Positions 1 to 8,962 are shown, counted from the stretch's first letter. The stretch is DNA of 64,000 bases from Streptomyces sp. NBC_00568 (GCF_026341855.1 NZ_JAPENW010000001.1:5571001-5635000); one strand, 5' to 3'. Numbers and translations are program-made. The notes: a model not told the origin generated them from the letters alone.

Positions 1-1195
1 TCTCCCGCGCGAACCGCACGCGTACGGGGAGGAGTCCGAGCCCGTCGACATGGCCGGCGCGCGACTCGACCTCGTCCTCGATGTGCTCTCCGAGGAGCTG
101 GTAGCCGCCGCAGATGCCGAGGACGGGCCGCCCCTCGGCGGCCCGGCGCGTGATCGCGTCCGCGAGGCCGCGCTCACGCAGCCATGCCAGTGCCTTCACC
201 GTGCCCCGGGTTCCGGGCACGATGACGAGGTCCGCGTCGGCCAGCTCCTCGGCCCGGTCCACGAACCGCACGACGACGCCCGGTTCGGCGGCCAGCGCGT
301 CCACGTCGGTGAAGTTGGACATCAGCGGGATCGCGCAGACCGCGACGCGCAGGATGTCCTCGCCGACGGGGGAGGAGACCGCCGACTCCCGGACCGCCCC
401 GCGCAGCGACACCCTCAGGCCGTCCTCCTCGTCGATGCCCAGACCGTGCTGGAAGGGCAGCACGCCGTAGGAGCGCCGCCCGGTGAGGCCGTGCAGCATG
501 TCGAGGCCGGGCTCCAGCAGGCTGACGTCTCCGCGGAACTTGTTGACGAGGAACCCGGCGACGAGCGCCTGGTCCTCGGGCGACAGCAGGGCCACCGTCC
601 CGAAGAACGAGGCGAACACGCCGCCCCGGTCGATGTCACCGACGACGAGCACGGGAAGCCCCGCGTTCCGTGCCACCCCCATGTTCACGATGTCGGTGCG
701 CCGCAGATTGATCTCGGCCGGACTGCCGGCTCCTTCACAGATCACCGCGTCATACGTGCCCCGCAACTGGGCCAGACAGTCGAGGACGGTCCCGAGGAGT
801 GCTTCCTGGCGCCCTCCGCGCAGCCTTTCGCCGGGGGACCCCGCGCCCGGCAGCGGTTCCGCCGCGGACCCGGACGTCCCGAAGAAGCCGCGCGCGCTCA
901 TCTCGCCCACCGGACGGCCCATCAGGACGACCTGGCTGCTGCGGTCGCTGCCCGGTTTGAGCAGCACGGGATTCATCAGCGCGGTCGGCTCCACGCGGGC
1001 GGCCTGCGCCTGCATGGCCTGCGCCCGCCCGATCTCGGCTCCCTCGCGCGTCACGAACGAGTTGAGGGACATGTTCTGCGCCTTGAAGGGCGCGACCTTG
1101 ACGCCCTGGCGCACCAGCCACCGGCAGATCCCGGCGGTCACGACGCTCTTGCCCGCGTCGGAGGTGGTTCCGGCGATCAGCAGCCCGCCGCTCAT
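1..1195 (-). CDS. cobQ: cobyric acid synthase CobQ/CbiP (5' part; gene runs off the left edge)
   Basis: Amidates the corrin ring side chains during adenosylcobalamin synthesis, using glutamine and ATP in the cytoplasm. About 398 codons are visible of a family usually near 490-510 residues, so the C-terminal end lies outside the window. The N-terminus starts MSGGLLIAGTTSDAGKS, a deethiobiotin-synthetase-like P-loop, followed by PFKAQNMSLNS. Near the left edge GICGGYQLLG carries the class I glutamine amidotransferase nucleophile cysteine. The ATG at 1195 overlaps the TGA of cobD (ATGA), so the two genes are probably translationally coupled and share the upstream cobalamin riboswitch. The identification is firm; only the end is missing. 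Confidence 0.95.
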   Translation of the reverse strand, partial: MSGGLLIAGTTSDAGKSVVTAGICRWLVRQGVKVAPFKAQNMSLNSFVTREGAEIGRAQAMQAQAARVEPTALMNPVLLKPGSDRSSQVVLMGRPVGEMSARGFFGTSGSAAEPLPGAGSPGERLRGGRQEALLGTVLDCLAQLRGTYDAVICEGAGSPAEINLRRTDIVNMGVARNAGLPVLVVGDIDRGGVFASFFGTVALLSPEDQALVAGFLVNKFRGDVSLLEPGLDMLHGLTGRRSYGVLPFQHGLGIDEEDGLRVSLRGAVRESAVSSPVGEDILRVAVCAIPLMSNFTDVDALAAEPGVVVRFVDRAEELADADLVIVPGTRGTVKALAWLRERGLADAITRRAAEGRPVLGICGGYQLLGEHIEDEVESRAGHVDGLGLLPVRVRFARE

Positions 1196-2151
1196 GCGGT
1201 GCGCCCCTTCCTGGTGAGCAGAACCGTGAGCAGAACCCGTCCGGCGGCGCTCACGCCGAGCGCGAGCCAGCCGACGCGACGGGAGAGCCGTACGGCCCGC
1301 TCGATGTCGTGGAGATGGACGGCGCGTCCCGCCTCATTGAGCACGGGCCGGTGCTCGACCCGGCCCCCGTACGCGAGGGTGCCGCCGAGCCGTACGCCGA
1401 GCGCGCCCGCGAACGAGGCTTCCACGGGCCCGGCGTTGGGGCTCGGATGCTTGCGGGCGTCCGCGCGCCAGGCGCGCACGGCGCCGCGCCTGTCGCCCCC
1501 CGCCGCGGCCGCGAGGACGGCGGTCAGCCGGGCTCCCGGCCAGCCGGCGACGTCGTCGAGCCGGGCGGAGGCCCAGCCGTAGCGCCGGTACCGGGGGGAC
1601 TTGTGCCCGACCATGGCGTCGAGCGTGTTCACGGCGCGGAAGGCGACGAGCCCCGGCACACCGCCGACGGCGCCCCAGACCAGGGCGCCCACCACGGCGT
1701 CGGAGGTGTTCTCGGCGACGGACTCGACGACGGCACGCGCGACGCCGTCGGCGTCCAGTGCCTGCGGGTCACGTCCGCACAGATGCGGCAGCCGTTCCCG
1801 GGCGACCTCGATGTCACCGGCCGCGAGCGCGCCGGCGACGGCCCGCGCCTCGCGGCCGAGGGAGGTCCCTCCGACGACGGCCCAGGTGGTGGCGGCGGTC
1901 AGCGCGACGGAGACGGCAGGCGAGGTGCGGACGGAACGACGCGCGAGCGCGGCCAGTCCGGTGGCACCGCCCACGCAGAGGGCCGTGTGCAGCGCTCCCC
2001 ATCCGCGGTCGTCCCGCCACAGCGCCCGCTCCACGGACGCGGCGGCCCGCCCGAACGCGGCGACCGGATGCCCCCGGCGGGGATCACCGAGCAGCAGGTC
2101 ACCGAGGAGGCCGGCGGCGGCGCCGTACGCGAAGACGCGATCGGCACGCAC
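1192..2151 (-). CDS. cobD: adenosylcobinamide-phosphate synthase CobD/CbiB
   Basis: Integral membrane enzyme that attaches the aminopropanol arm to adenosylcobyric acid, the step after CobQ. The 319-residue product has the family's usual length, several hydrophobic segments and typical motifs: GDLLLGDPRRGHPVAAFG near the N-terminus, SVAENTSDAVVGALVWG in the middle and RYGWASARLDD. The GTG start at 2151 has no clear ribosome binding site, which fits riboswitch-dependent access to the start region. Its stop overlaps the cobQ start. Family assignment is secure; the exact start is less so. Confidence 0.95.
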   Translation of the reverse strand: MRADRVFAYGAAAGLLGDLLLGDPRRGHPVAAFGRAAASVERALWRDDRGWGALHTALCVGGATGLAALARRSVRTSPAVSVALTAATTWAVVGGTSLGREARAVAGALAAGDIEVARERLPHLCGRDPQALDADGVARAVVESVAENTSDAVVGALVWGAVGGVPGLVAFRAVNTLDAMVGHKSPRYRRYGWASARLDDVAGWPGARLTAVLAAAAGGDRRGAVRAWRADARKHPSPNAGPVEASFAGALGVRLGGTLAYGGRVEHRPVLNEAGRAVHLHDIERAVRLSRRVGWLALGVSAAGRVLLTVLLTRKGRTA

Positions 2152-2239
2152 GGGGTCAGCCGGCCGTGGGGTGGAGTGGAACCCTCGTACTCAGCGAAAT
2201 GGGCAACGGGCAGCCGCGCATGGCGATATGTCCTCACTC

Positions 2240-2430
2240 AGGGTGTCCACGCCCTGGTTCGACGAGACCGGCGGTGAGAGTTCCTGGCTCCCGGGGAGTT
2301 TCTTCCCCGATGACAGTGGCGGGACCGCGCCGGATTCGCACCGGCTTCCTCTCATGCCGCCGTACTTGGCTCCGGCAGTCCACCACGGGGCGAGAACGGC
2401 CGTCAACTGGCTGTTGACCTGCGGGGGGAG
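2240..2430 (-). promoter_or_regulatory. cobalamin (B12) riboswitch upstream of cobD-cobQ
   Basis: On the minus strand this leader carries the hallmark AGCCGGTGCGAATCCGGC stem-loop directly followed by GCGGTCCCGCCACTGT, which contains the B12-box GCCACTG (2314-2320). It lies about 90-280 bases upstream of the cobD GTG. In this RNA class cobalamin binding normally lowers expression of the downstream synthesis or uptake genes, so feedback control of cobD-cobQ is expected. The outer boundaries are approximate. Confidence 0.92.
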
Positions 2431-2450
2431 AGTGTGCGAAGGCCCACATA

Positions 2451-2492
2451 CGCGTGGGGTGCGGGACGGTGATCCGTCCCGCACCCCACGCG
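2451..2492. terminator. perfect 19-bp hairpin between riboswitch and pit operon
   Basis: CGCGTGGGGTGCGGGACGG, a TGAT loop and the exact complement form a 19-bp perfect stem. It stands 45 bases downstream of the small membrane gene ending at 2537 (minus strand) and just upstream of the cob riboswitch, so it probably ends the pit transcript and insulates the cob operon. There is no U-tract, as is common in Streptomyces. Confidence 0.8.
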
Positions 2493-2536
2493 AAGTGCTG
2501 CCCGCCGCGGCCCTGTTCCGGCCCGCTCGTTCCGGG

Positions 2537-2755
2537 TTACTTGGTCATGATCAGGGAGATGCCGTACACCACCGCCGCGGCGCAGGCCGCGAAGCAGACG
2601 TACGCGCCCGTGGCGGCCGCGACCGCGGAACCGCCCTGGGCCGACTCCTTCTTGGAGAGGCCGGCGACGCCCAGGGTGAAGAGGGCGACGAGGGCCACGG
2701 TCACTCCGAGGCTGACCCCGAAGACGGACCCGAGGGCTGACCAGTCGATGTGCAT
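2537..2755 (-). CDS. small membrane protein downstream of pit
   Basis: A 72-residue protein starting MHIDWSALGSVFGVSLG, with two hydrophobic segments (about residues 12-34 and 47-68) separated by the charged stretch SKKESAQGG. It lies 20 bases downstream of the phosphate transporter gene in the same orientation, so it is probably co-transcribed. I know no defined function. The conserved position suggests a partner or accessory of the Pit transporter, but that is inference from context. The ATG at 2755 follows a purine-rich GAAGGAAG-type ribosome binding site. Confidence 0.85.
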   Translation of the reverse strand: MHIDWSALGSVFGVSLGVTVALVALFTLGVAGLSKKESAQGGSAVAAATGAYVCFAACAAAVVYGISLIMTK

Positions 2756-2775
2756 GCTGTTTCTTCCTTCGGTTC

Positions 2776-4017
2776 TCAGGCCACGGGGGACGGCGCCGAC
2801 GGGGCCGCCGTGGGCTCGGCGGGAGCCGGGATGGTGGCCGTGAGGTCCTCGGCCACGGTGCCGGCCGGGGGCGGGGTGACGGCGGCGATGGCCGTGGTCA
2901 CCACACCGGCGGGCTCGTCGTCGTCGTTCACGTTGGTGTGGTCGATCACCTCGCGGCGCGAGCGGCGCCAGATCGCGAAGCTGGACCCGACCAGGAAGAC
3001 CGCGACGAGCGTGGTGCCCCAGGCGCCGAAGCCGGTGACCCACTCGGCGAGCGCGCCGACCAGAGCGGCGGCGGGCAGCGTGAGGACCCAGGCGACGACC
3101 ATCCGGGTGGCGGTGGACCAGCGGACCACACCGCCCTTGCGGCCGAGACCCGCGCCCATCACGGAACCGGAGACCGAGTGCGTGGTGGAGAGGGAGAAGC
3201 CGATGTGCGAGGAGGCCAGGATGACCGTGGCCGCGCTGGTCTGGGCGGCGAAGCCCTGCTGCGGCTGGAGGTCGGTCAGGCCCTTGCCCATCGTGCGGAT
3301 GATGCGCCAGCCGCCCAGGTAGGTGCCGAGCGCGATGGCGAGACCGGCGCAGAGGATGACCCAGACCGGCGGGTCGGAGTCGGGAGCGACGGCGCCACCG
3401 GCGACCAGGGCCAGGGTGATGATGCCCATCGTCTTCTGCGCGTCGTTGGTGCCGTGGGCCAGCGAGACCAGGCCCGCGGAGGCTATCTGGCCGGCGCGGT
3501 ACCCCTTCTTGGTGGCCTTGGTGTCGGCGTTGCCACTGAGCTTGTACGACAGCCGGGTGGCGACCAGCGCCGCGAGACCGGCGACGATCGGGGCCGCGAC
3601 GGCGGGGAGAAGCACCTTGCCGACCAGGACGTCCCCGTGCACCGCGCCGGTACCGGCGGAGGCGATGGTGGCGCCGACCAGGCCGCCCATGAGGGCGTGC
3701 GAGGAGCTGGACGGGAGTCCGACGAGCCACGTCACCAGGTTCCAGAGGATCGCGCCGACGAGGGCGGCGAAGATCACTTCTGGCTGGATGCCGGATTCAT
3801 CGACGAGGCCTTTGGAGATCGTGTTGGCGACCTCCACCGAGAGGAAGGCGCCGACAAGGTTCAGAGCGGCGGACATGGCCACCGCGACCTTGGGCTTGAG
3901 TGCGCCGGTCGAGATGGTGGTGGCCATCGCGTTGGCGGTGTCGTGGAAACCGTTCGTGAAATCGAACACGAGAGCGGTGACGATCACGATTCCGAGGAGG
4001 AGCGTGATGTGTTCCAT
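2776..4017 (-). CDS. pit: low-affinity inorganic phosphate transporter Pit family
   Basis: Cytoplasmic membrane phosphate permease that imports metal-phosphate complexes in symport with protons. The 413-residue protein has the Pit/PiT repeats: GFHDTANAMATTISTGAL near the N-terminus and SLAHGTNDAQKTMGIITLAL in the second half, with about ten hydrophobic segments. The C-terminus is a proline- and alanine-rich tail, probably cytoplasmic. The upstream region contains a tandem PhoP box (4065-4086), so expression is likely under PhoR-PhoP control. I recall the S. coelicolor counterpart as pitH2. The small gene ending at 2537 follows in the same transcript. Confidence 0.95.
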   Translation of the reverse strand: MEHITLLLGIVIVTALVFDFTNGFHDTANAMATTISTGALKPKVAVAMSAALNLVGAFLSVEVANTISKGLVDESGIQPEVIFAALVGAILWNLVTWLVGLPSSSSHALMGGLVGATIASAGTGAVHGDVLVGKVLLPAVAAPIVAGLAALVATRLSYKLSGNADTKATKKGYRAGQIASAGLVSLAHGTNDAQKTMGIITLALVAGGAVAPDSDPPVWVILCAGLAIALGTYLGGWRIIRTMGKGLTDLQPQQGFAAQTSAATVILASSHIGFSLSTTHSVSGSVMGAGLGRKGGVVRWSTATRMVVAWVLTLPAAALVGALAEWVTGFGAWGTTLVAVFLVGSSFAIWRRSRREVIDHTNVNDDDEPAGVVTTAIAAVTPPPAGTVAEDLTATIPAPAEPTAAPSAPSPVA

Positions 4018-4064
4018 TTACCCAGGCTTCTGTTGGACGTCAGTGGCAGGGGGACCGTAAGCAA

Positions 4065-4086
4065 CCTGGGTGAACGGAAGATGAAC
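4065..4086 (-). promoter_or_regulatory. PHO box (PhoP operator), two 11-bp direct repeats
   Basis: On the minus strand the adjacent units GTTCATCTTCC and GTTCACCCAGG match the Streptomyces PHO-box direct-repeat form (GTTCACC-type core, 11-nt period). They lie about 50-70 bases upstream of the pit start codon. A weaker third unit, GGGTCACCATG, lies further upstream. The placement fits PhoP binding at the pit promoter. Confidence 0.75.
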
Positions 4087-4118
4087 TGGGGCGGGCTTCA
4101 TGGTGACCCGAACGGCGA

Positions 4119-4149
4119 ATCGCCCCTCCGCTTGTGCTGAAGGGGCGAT
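4119..4149. terminator. hairpin between pit promoter and lysozyme gene
   Basis: ATCGCCCCT (4119-4127) and AGGGGCGAT (4141-4149) form a 9-bp stem with a 13-nt loop. It lies 45 bases downstream of the GH25 gene stop on the minus strand, so it probably terminates that gene before the pit promoter. Confidence 0.6.
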
Positions 4150-4194
4150 GCCGTGGGTCGAACGGATGCGGAATTCCGGGCTCCGGTCCGGGTC

Positions 4195-4941
4195 CTACCC
4201 CCGGGCGAGCCGCTCGAGCTGAGCCCGGGATCCATGGAAGAGATTCTGGTCACCCGGCAGGCTGCCGCCGTTGTCGTACTGCCAGAAGGTCCATACGGAC
4301 CAGCCGGCGGGCAGTGTGCCGGCGTCCGCCGAGCCGTAACGGGCCAGCCACAGGGCGTGATTCGCGGCAAAAGCCCTGCTGGAGCCGGTGCAGGCGTTCC
4401 ACCAATGCGTTGTGGTGTAAATCACAGGGCGCCGACCGGTCTCCCGGCGGACCTCGTCGCTGAAAGCCTTGATCCAGTTCACCATCGCGGTCTTGCTCAG
4501 GCCGTAGCACCTGCGCTTGCCGTACGGGTTGTACTCGATGTCGAGCGCGGGCGGCAGTGTCCAGCCGTCCGCGCGCCAGGCTCCGCCGTTGTGTACGAAG
4601 TGGGCGGCCTGGGCGGTGCCGGACGACCTGTCCGGCACCGCGAAGTGATAGGCGCCGTGGAGGATGCCCGCCTCGCGTGCCCCGTCGTACTGCCGGTCGA
4701 AGTAGGGGTTGCGGTAGGTGGTGGCCTCGGTCGCCTTCACGTAGACGAACCGCGCGCCCTTCGCCCTCGCGCTCCGCCAGTCCACGTTCTTCTGGTGAGA
4801 GGACACGTCGTGCCCCTTGGTGTTGCCCGCGGCCTCGGCCGGGAGCGCGGCGAGTGCGGTGCCGGCCAGGGTGACCGCCGCCGCGACGGTGATCGCGGCG
4901 ACGCGGGCGCGGCGACGGAACGGTTTGTGGTCACGGGCCAT
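4195..4941 (-). CDS. secreted GH25 lysozyme (1,4-beta-N-acetylmuramidase)
   Basis: Predicted to cleave the glycan chain of peptidoglycan outside the cell. The start at 4941 (MARDHKPFRRRAR) is chosen because GGGGGG sits just upstream. It gives a 248-residue protein with a clear signal peptide: a twin-arginine-like basic region, a hydrophobic core and an AEAAG cleavage region around residues 37-39. The mature part has GHDVSSHQKNVDW (GH25 strand-1 aspartate), FVYVKATEATTY, GAYHFA, and the catalytic DIEYN motif, then WTFWQYDNGG near the C-terminus. There is no separate wall-binding domain. It is a single gene with its own terminator. Confidence 0.93.
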   Translation of the reverse strand: MARDHKPFRRRARVAAITVAAAVTLAGTALAALPAEAAGNTKGHDVSSHQKNVDWRSARAKGARFVYVKATEATTYRNPYFDRQYDGAREAGILHGAYHFAVPDRSSGTAQAAHFVHNGGAWRADGWTLPPALDIEYNPYGKRRCYGLSKTAMVNWIKAFSDEVRRETGRRPVIYTTTHWWNACTGSSRAFAANHALWLARYGSADAGTLPAGWSVWTFWQYDNGGSLPGDQNLFHGSRAQLERLARG

Positions 4942-5138
4942 GTATCCCCCCGGAAATGGCGACGTGTGCGACAAATCCCCCAGAGGCTACGGGAAGATCG
5001 GGCGCCGTCCGTCGATTCCCGGCCCTTCGTCGCCAGGGGGCGAAGTGAGCGCATATGCGCCCTTTCGGAGGCCCCACTTCCGCACTACAGTGCGCCCGCC
5101 CGAGGTGCGCCCACGGGCATGCCTGGCAGGATCGCGGC

Positions 5139-5879
5139 ATGGCTGAGCAGCACCGGGACGCACGGGACGGGCGGGAGGATCCAGGGATGGCGGACGAGCA
5201 CGACGAGCGGGACGCGTCGGCCGTGAGGGACACGGGGGACGCCGTCCGGCGGGCCTGGGACGAGCTCGTCGCGACGGCCCGCCGGACCGTGACCGACGGA
5301 CTGGTCGTCGGTACGTCGGGCAACGTCTCCGTCCGCGTCGGCGACACCGTCCTGGTGACACCCACGGGCGTGCCCTACGACCGGCTGACGCACGAAGACA
5401 TCGTCGGCGTCGGCCTCGACGGCCGGCAGGTCCTCGGCTCGCTCCGTCCGACCAGCGAACTGCCGATGCACCTCGCCGTCTACCGCGAGACCGACGCCCG
5501 GGCCGTCGTCCACACCCACGCCCCCCACGCGACGGCCGTCTCGACCCTCGTCCCCGGCCTCCCGCCGATCCACTACATGACCGGCGCCCTCGGCGGCCCG
5601 GTCCGCGTCGCCCCCTACGCGACGTACGGCACGCCGGAGTTGGCCGAGAACATGCTGCGCGCGCTGACCGACCGCAGCGCCTGCCTCCTCCAGAACCACG
5701 GCACCGTCGCCCACGGAGCCTCACTGGACCAGGCGTACGACCGCACGGCCCAGCTCGAATGGATGTGCCGCGTCTGGCTCCTGGCCTCCTCGGTCCCGGG
5801 CCTGACGCCCGCCCTGCTCTCACCGGACCGGCTCCAGGAGGCGGCGGAGAGCCTGCGGGGATACGGCCAGAAGGGATAG
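5139..5879 (+). CDS. class II aldolase/adducin family protein (L-fuculose-phosphate aldolase-like)
   Basis: Zinc-dependent aldolase fold; members split or form sugar phosphates such as L-fuculose 1-phosphate, but the substrate here is unknown. Visible family features are GTSGNVSVR (phosphate binding), the catalytic glutamate in TSELPMHLAVY, the zinc ligands in VVHTHAPHA and QNHGTVAHG. Two starts are possible: 5139 (AGGA upstream) and 5187, which has the stronger GGGAGG site 8 bases upstream. The 16 extra residues are charged and low-complexity, so the shorter form of about 230 residues may be the true product. Degenerate copies of the gene's last bases seem to follow it downstream. Confidence 0.88.
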   Translation: MAEQHRDARDGREDPGMADEHDERDASAVRDTGDAVRRAWDELVATARRTVTDGLVVGTSGNVSVRVGDTVLVTPTGVPYDRLTHEDIVGVGLDGRQVLGSLRPTSELPMHLAVYRETDARAVVHTHAPHATAVSTLVPGLPPIHYMTGALGGPVRVAPYATYGTPELAENMLRALTDRSACLLQNHGTVAHGASLDQAYDRTAQLEWMCRVWLLASSVPGLTPALLSPDRLQEAAESLRGYGQKG

Positions 5880-6155
5880 GCCCCGAAGGGGCACGGGCGA
5901 GTAGGGGCGGGTTCGGGCGGGAGGGCCAGGGCCGGAAGCGCCGGGGCCGGAAGGGGTATGGCCGCCAGATCCCGGCAGGGCCAGGACCGGAACGGGTACG
6001 GCCAGATCCCGGAAGGGGGTGCGGCCCGGCTGTCGTCGGCCGTCGTGCTCCGGCCGCCGGATCACGCCCCGCACGCGGGGTCCGGAACGCCGCGCCCGTC
6101 ACCCCTTGCGCCCCTCCCGCTGGCCGATGGCGGGATACGCCGGGAAACTGGTCGA

Positions 6156-7283
6156 GTGCGCACCCTAAGAGCCACGGCAGCGGCCGTCACCGTAGCCATA
6201 GCCGCGGGCGCGGCCTCCGTGGCGGCAGGCCGGTTCGCCAGCGACGCCGCGCTGAAGACGAGGCCCGGCAAGCCGCTGCCCAGTGAACCCCGCCTCACCG
6301 TGCACGCCACGACGGCGGGCGGAATCACCCTGACCCGGGCCCTGGCCTCCCGGCGCCCGGGAACCTACGGCCTCGCGGGCGACGGCTCCCACGCGGTCGT
6401 CGGCCCCCTCATGAACTCCGTCCCCCACACGGCCGACACCGTCGTACGCCGGCTGGACGGCGTCACGCACGGCTCCCTGGAACCCGGCGACAAGGTGTGG
6501 CTCACCCCGAACCTGTACGTCGGCGACCCCGGGTCCGCCCTCGGACTCGAACACGCCGACGTCGACGTGCCCGGCGAACTCGGTGCCCTGCCCGCATGGT
6601 TCCTGCCCGCGGTCCGCGACACCTGGGTCATCACCGTGCACGGCCTGGGCGCCACCCGGGAACACCCCATGAACGTCATGAGGTTCCTGAACAGCCGGCA
6701 CTTCCCCGTCCTCGACCTCGCCTACCGGGGCGACCTCGGCGCACCCCGGCCCCCGGACGGGCTGAACCACCTCGGCGAGACCGAGTGGCGCGACCTCGAC
6801 GCCGCGATCCGGTACGCCGTGCGGTTCGGCGCGGAGCGGGTCGTCCTGTACGGCTGGTCCACCGGCGCCACCATGGCGCTGCGCGCCGCCGCCCACTCCG
6901 CGCTGCGCGAGCGGATCTCCGGGCTCGTCCTGGACTCGCCGGTCCTGGACTGGGAGACCACGCTGCGCGCCCTCGCCGGGGCCCGCCACACGCCGCGCGT
7001 CCTGCTGCCGCTCGCAGTGCGCGCCGCCCAGGGCCGCACCGGCGTACGCGGAGACCGCATCGCGAGCGCCGCGCATCCCGGACAGCTCAAGGTGCCGACC
7101 CTGCTGGTGCACGGCCCGGACGACACCATCGCTCCCTGGGGACCCTCCCGTCGCCTGGCCGCGAGCCGCCCCGACCTGGTCACCCTGCACACCGTTCCGA
7201 ACGCCCCGCACGGCGCCATGTGGAACGCCGACCCGGCGAGCTACGAAGAAGCCCTGCGCCGTTTCCTCACCCCCCTGATGTAG
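6156..7283 (+). CDS. alpha/beta hydrolase, probably membrane-anchored or secreted
   Basis: A 375-residue protein with the GTG at 6156 chosen because the next codons give RTLRATAAAVTVAIAAGAAS, a signal or anchor segment, and GGGAA lies 9 bases upstream. The hydrolase domain has HGLGATREH (oxyanion region), the nucleophile elbow YGWSTGATMA, the acid in LLVHGPDDTIAPW and the histidine in NAPHGAMWN, so the Ser-Asp-His triad is complete. The substrate is unknown; esterase or peptidase activity is plausible. It is a single gene with no obvious operon partner. Confidence 0.88.
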   Translation: MRTLRATAAAVTVAIAAGAASVAAGRFASDAALKTRPGKPLPSEPRLTVHATTAGGITLTRALASRRPGTYGLAGDGSHAVVGPLMNSVPHTADTVVRRLDGVTHGSLEPGDKVWLTPNLYVGDPGSALGLEHADVDVPGELGALPAWFLPAVRDTWVITVHGLGATREHPMNVMRFLNSRHFPVLDLAYRGDLGAPRPPDGLNHLGETEWRDLDAAIRYAVRFGAERVVLYGWSTGATMALRAAAHSALRERISGLVLDSPVLDWETTLRALAGARHTPRVLLPLAVRAAQGRTGVRGDRIASAAHPGQLKVPTLLVHGPDDTIAPWGPSRRLAASRPDLVTLHTVPNAPHGAMWNADPASYEEALRRFLTPLM

Positions 7284-7521
7284 GCCACCCCCGGAGCGAA
7301 GCCGCCGCGCGCCCCGGCGCGGGCGCGGTGGCGGCGGGCCGGGGCTCGGCGCGAGGCCCCGGCGGACGCGAAGGCGCGCTTCCGGTTCGGTCCCGAACAA
7401 CTCCGCGCGCCCCATTTCCCGGCGTGTCGAGTGCCCCGAGAAGCCCCCTCTCGTGCCACTTCCGCAGCCCGCGACGGCATTCCGTTTGGGTTTTCGGACT
7501 GTCAACCGGAAGACTGCACCC

Positions 7522-8925
7522 GTGACGTCCCGTAACCCGCGCGACTCCAGGCTCCGACTCGTCAGCCCGCGGCCTCTCGCTGCCGCTCCCCGAGCGGTGA
7601 CCCAGCGCCGCACGCGCCGCCCCGCACCGCGACCGCCGGAGGGCACACCGCCTCCCGCGGAGCTCGCGCGCATGGCGCGCACCGGCCTGTCCGACGCGGC
7701 CCGGGTCGCGCGCTGGGCCGACGCAGCCCTGCGCCCGGGGCGCGACGGCGCGAACCCCGGCGGCAAAGGCGCCCTCTCCGACGCCACCGCGGAACGGGCC
7801 GCCGCCGACCTCGGGCTGACCCCCGTTCAGGCCCGCGCCGACTGGGACACCGCCCGGCTGGCCGGTCTCATCGAGGTGCACGGCGACAGCGCCCGCCCTG
7901 GCTGGCGGCTGCGCGCCTGGAGCCGTGACGACAGCGCCGTCCTGCGCGGCTGGGTCGCCCTCTTCGACGCCTGGTCCCTCGCGTACCCCGAACCCGTGGA
8001 CCGCGAGCCCGCGGCCGTCGCCGAGGTCGTCTCCGCGATGCCCCAGGTGCTCTCCTTCCTCCAGCTCTCCGCCGGGCCCGTCCCCGTGGATCAGCTCCTC
8101 GACCTCCTCGGGCAGCGCGTCACCGAACTGCGCACCGAACGCTGCGAGATCTCCTACGGCCCGGCCCCCGAGCCCGCCCCGGAGCCCGCCGAGATCCCGG
8201 ACGCCCCGCTCGCCCCCCTCCTCGACTGGGCCCTGCACGCCCTCGCCTCGGTCGGCGCACTGACCTACGGCGAAGGACAGGCCACCCTCACCCCGCTCGG
8301 CAGCTGGGCGGTCTGGGTCAAGCTGGAGCAGATCTGCGTCGCCGCGCAGAGCCCCGCCGGGAACATCGAGCAGTCCGCCGAGGACATGCTCCGCGGCTGC
8401 GCCCAGCTCCGCCCCAACGCCGCCCGCGCCGAATACCGCGCCTGGCTCGCCGCGCGCACGGTCGGCAGCGCCGTCACCGAACTCATCGCCGCCGCCCGCG
8501 GCGAGGACGCCCTCACCCGCGGCCTCGCCTTCGAGGCGCTGCGCGTGGTCGGCGCCCCCGCCGAGCCCGATGTGCGCGCCGTGGTCGAGGACACCCCGCT
8601 GCGCCCCTACGCCCTGCTCTGGCTCGCCGAGCACGACGGACACGACCCCGAGGACGCCCACGAGGTCCTCACCCGTGCCGAGTCCACCTGGCTGTGGGTC
8701 GACACGGCGGCCGCCGTCGCCGACCACGGCGAGGCCCCGCTCCTCGTCCGCCATCTGGAGTCCGCGGTGCAGCCCACCGTGCCCGCGCTCCTCGACGAGG
8801 TGCGTGAGGTCGGGCACCCGCGCACGGTGCAGGTGCTGGTCGCGCTCGCCGCCGCCCACCCGGACCCGGCCCTCGCCAAGGCCGTACGCCGGGCCGCCTT
8901 CCAGGTGCACACCGGGGGGAGCTGA
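7522..8925 (+). CDS. conserved hypothetical protein, about 467 residues
   Basis: I do not recognise a defined family. The protein has a basic, proline-rich N-terminus, then an alanine- and leucine-rich helical body with acidic character. A middle section resembles a winged-helix arrangement (LGLTPVQARADWDTARLAGLIEVHG, then a GALTYGEGQATLTPLG strand-turn). The C-terminal part, from about residue 310, reads like helical repeat units (HEVLTRAESTWLWVDTAAA). No signal peptide or membrane segment is evident. The GTG at 7522 has GGAAG 9 bases upstream; a longer form from 7453 is possible. A DNA-associated or regulatory role would be guesswork. Confidence 0.8.
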   Translation: MTSRNPRDSRLRLVSPRPLAAAPRAVTQRRTRRPAPRPPEGTPPPAELARMARTGLSDAARVARWADAALRPGRDGANPGGKGALSDATAERAAADLGLTPVQARADWDTARLAGLIEVHGDSARPGWRLRAWSRDDSAVLRGWVALFDAWSLAYPEPVDREPAAVAEVVSAMPQVLSFLQLSAGPVPVDQLLDLLGQRVTELRTERCEISYGPAPEPAPEPAEIPDAPLAPLLDWALHALASVGALTYGEGQATLTPLGSWAVWVKLEQICVAAQSPAGNIEQSAEDMLRGCAQLRPNAARAEYRAWLAARTVGSAVTELIAAARGEDALTRGLAFEALRVVGAPAEPDVRAVVEDTPLRPYALLWLAEHDGHDPEDAHEVLTRAESTWLWVDTAAAVADHGEAPLLVRHLESAVQPTVPALLDEVREVGHPRTVQVLVALAAAHPDPALAKAVRRAAFQVHTGGS

Positions 8926-8962
8926 CCGGGAACAGGCCGGGGGAAGCCGGCCGGGAGCCGAT

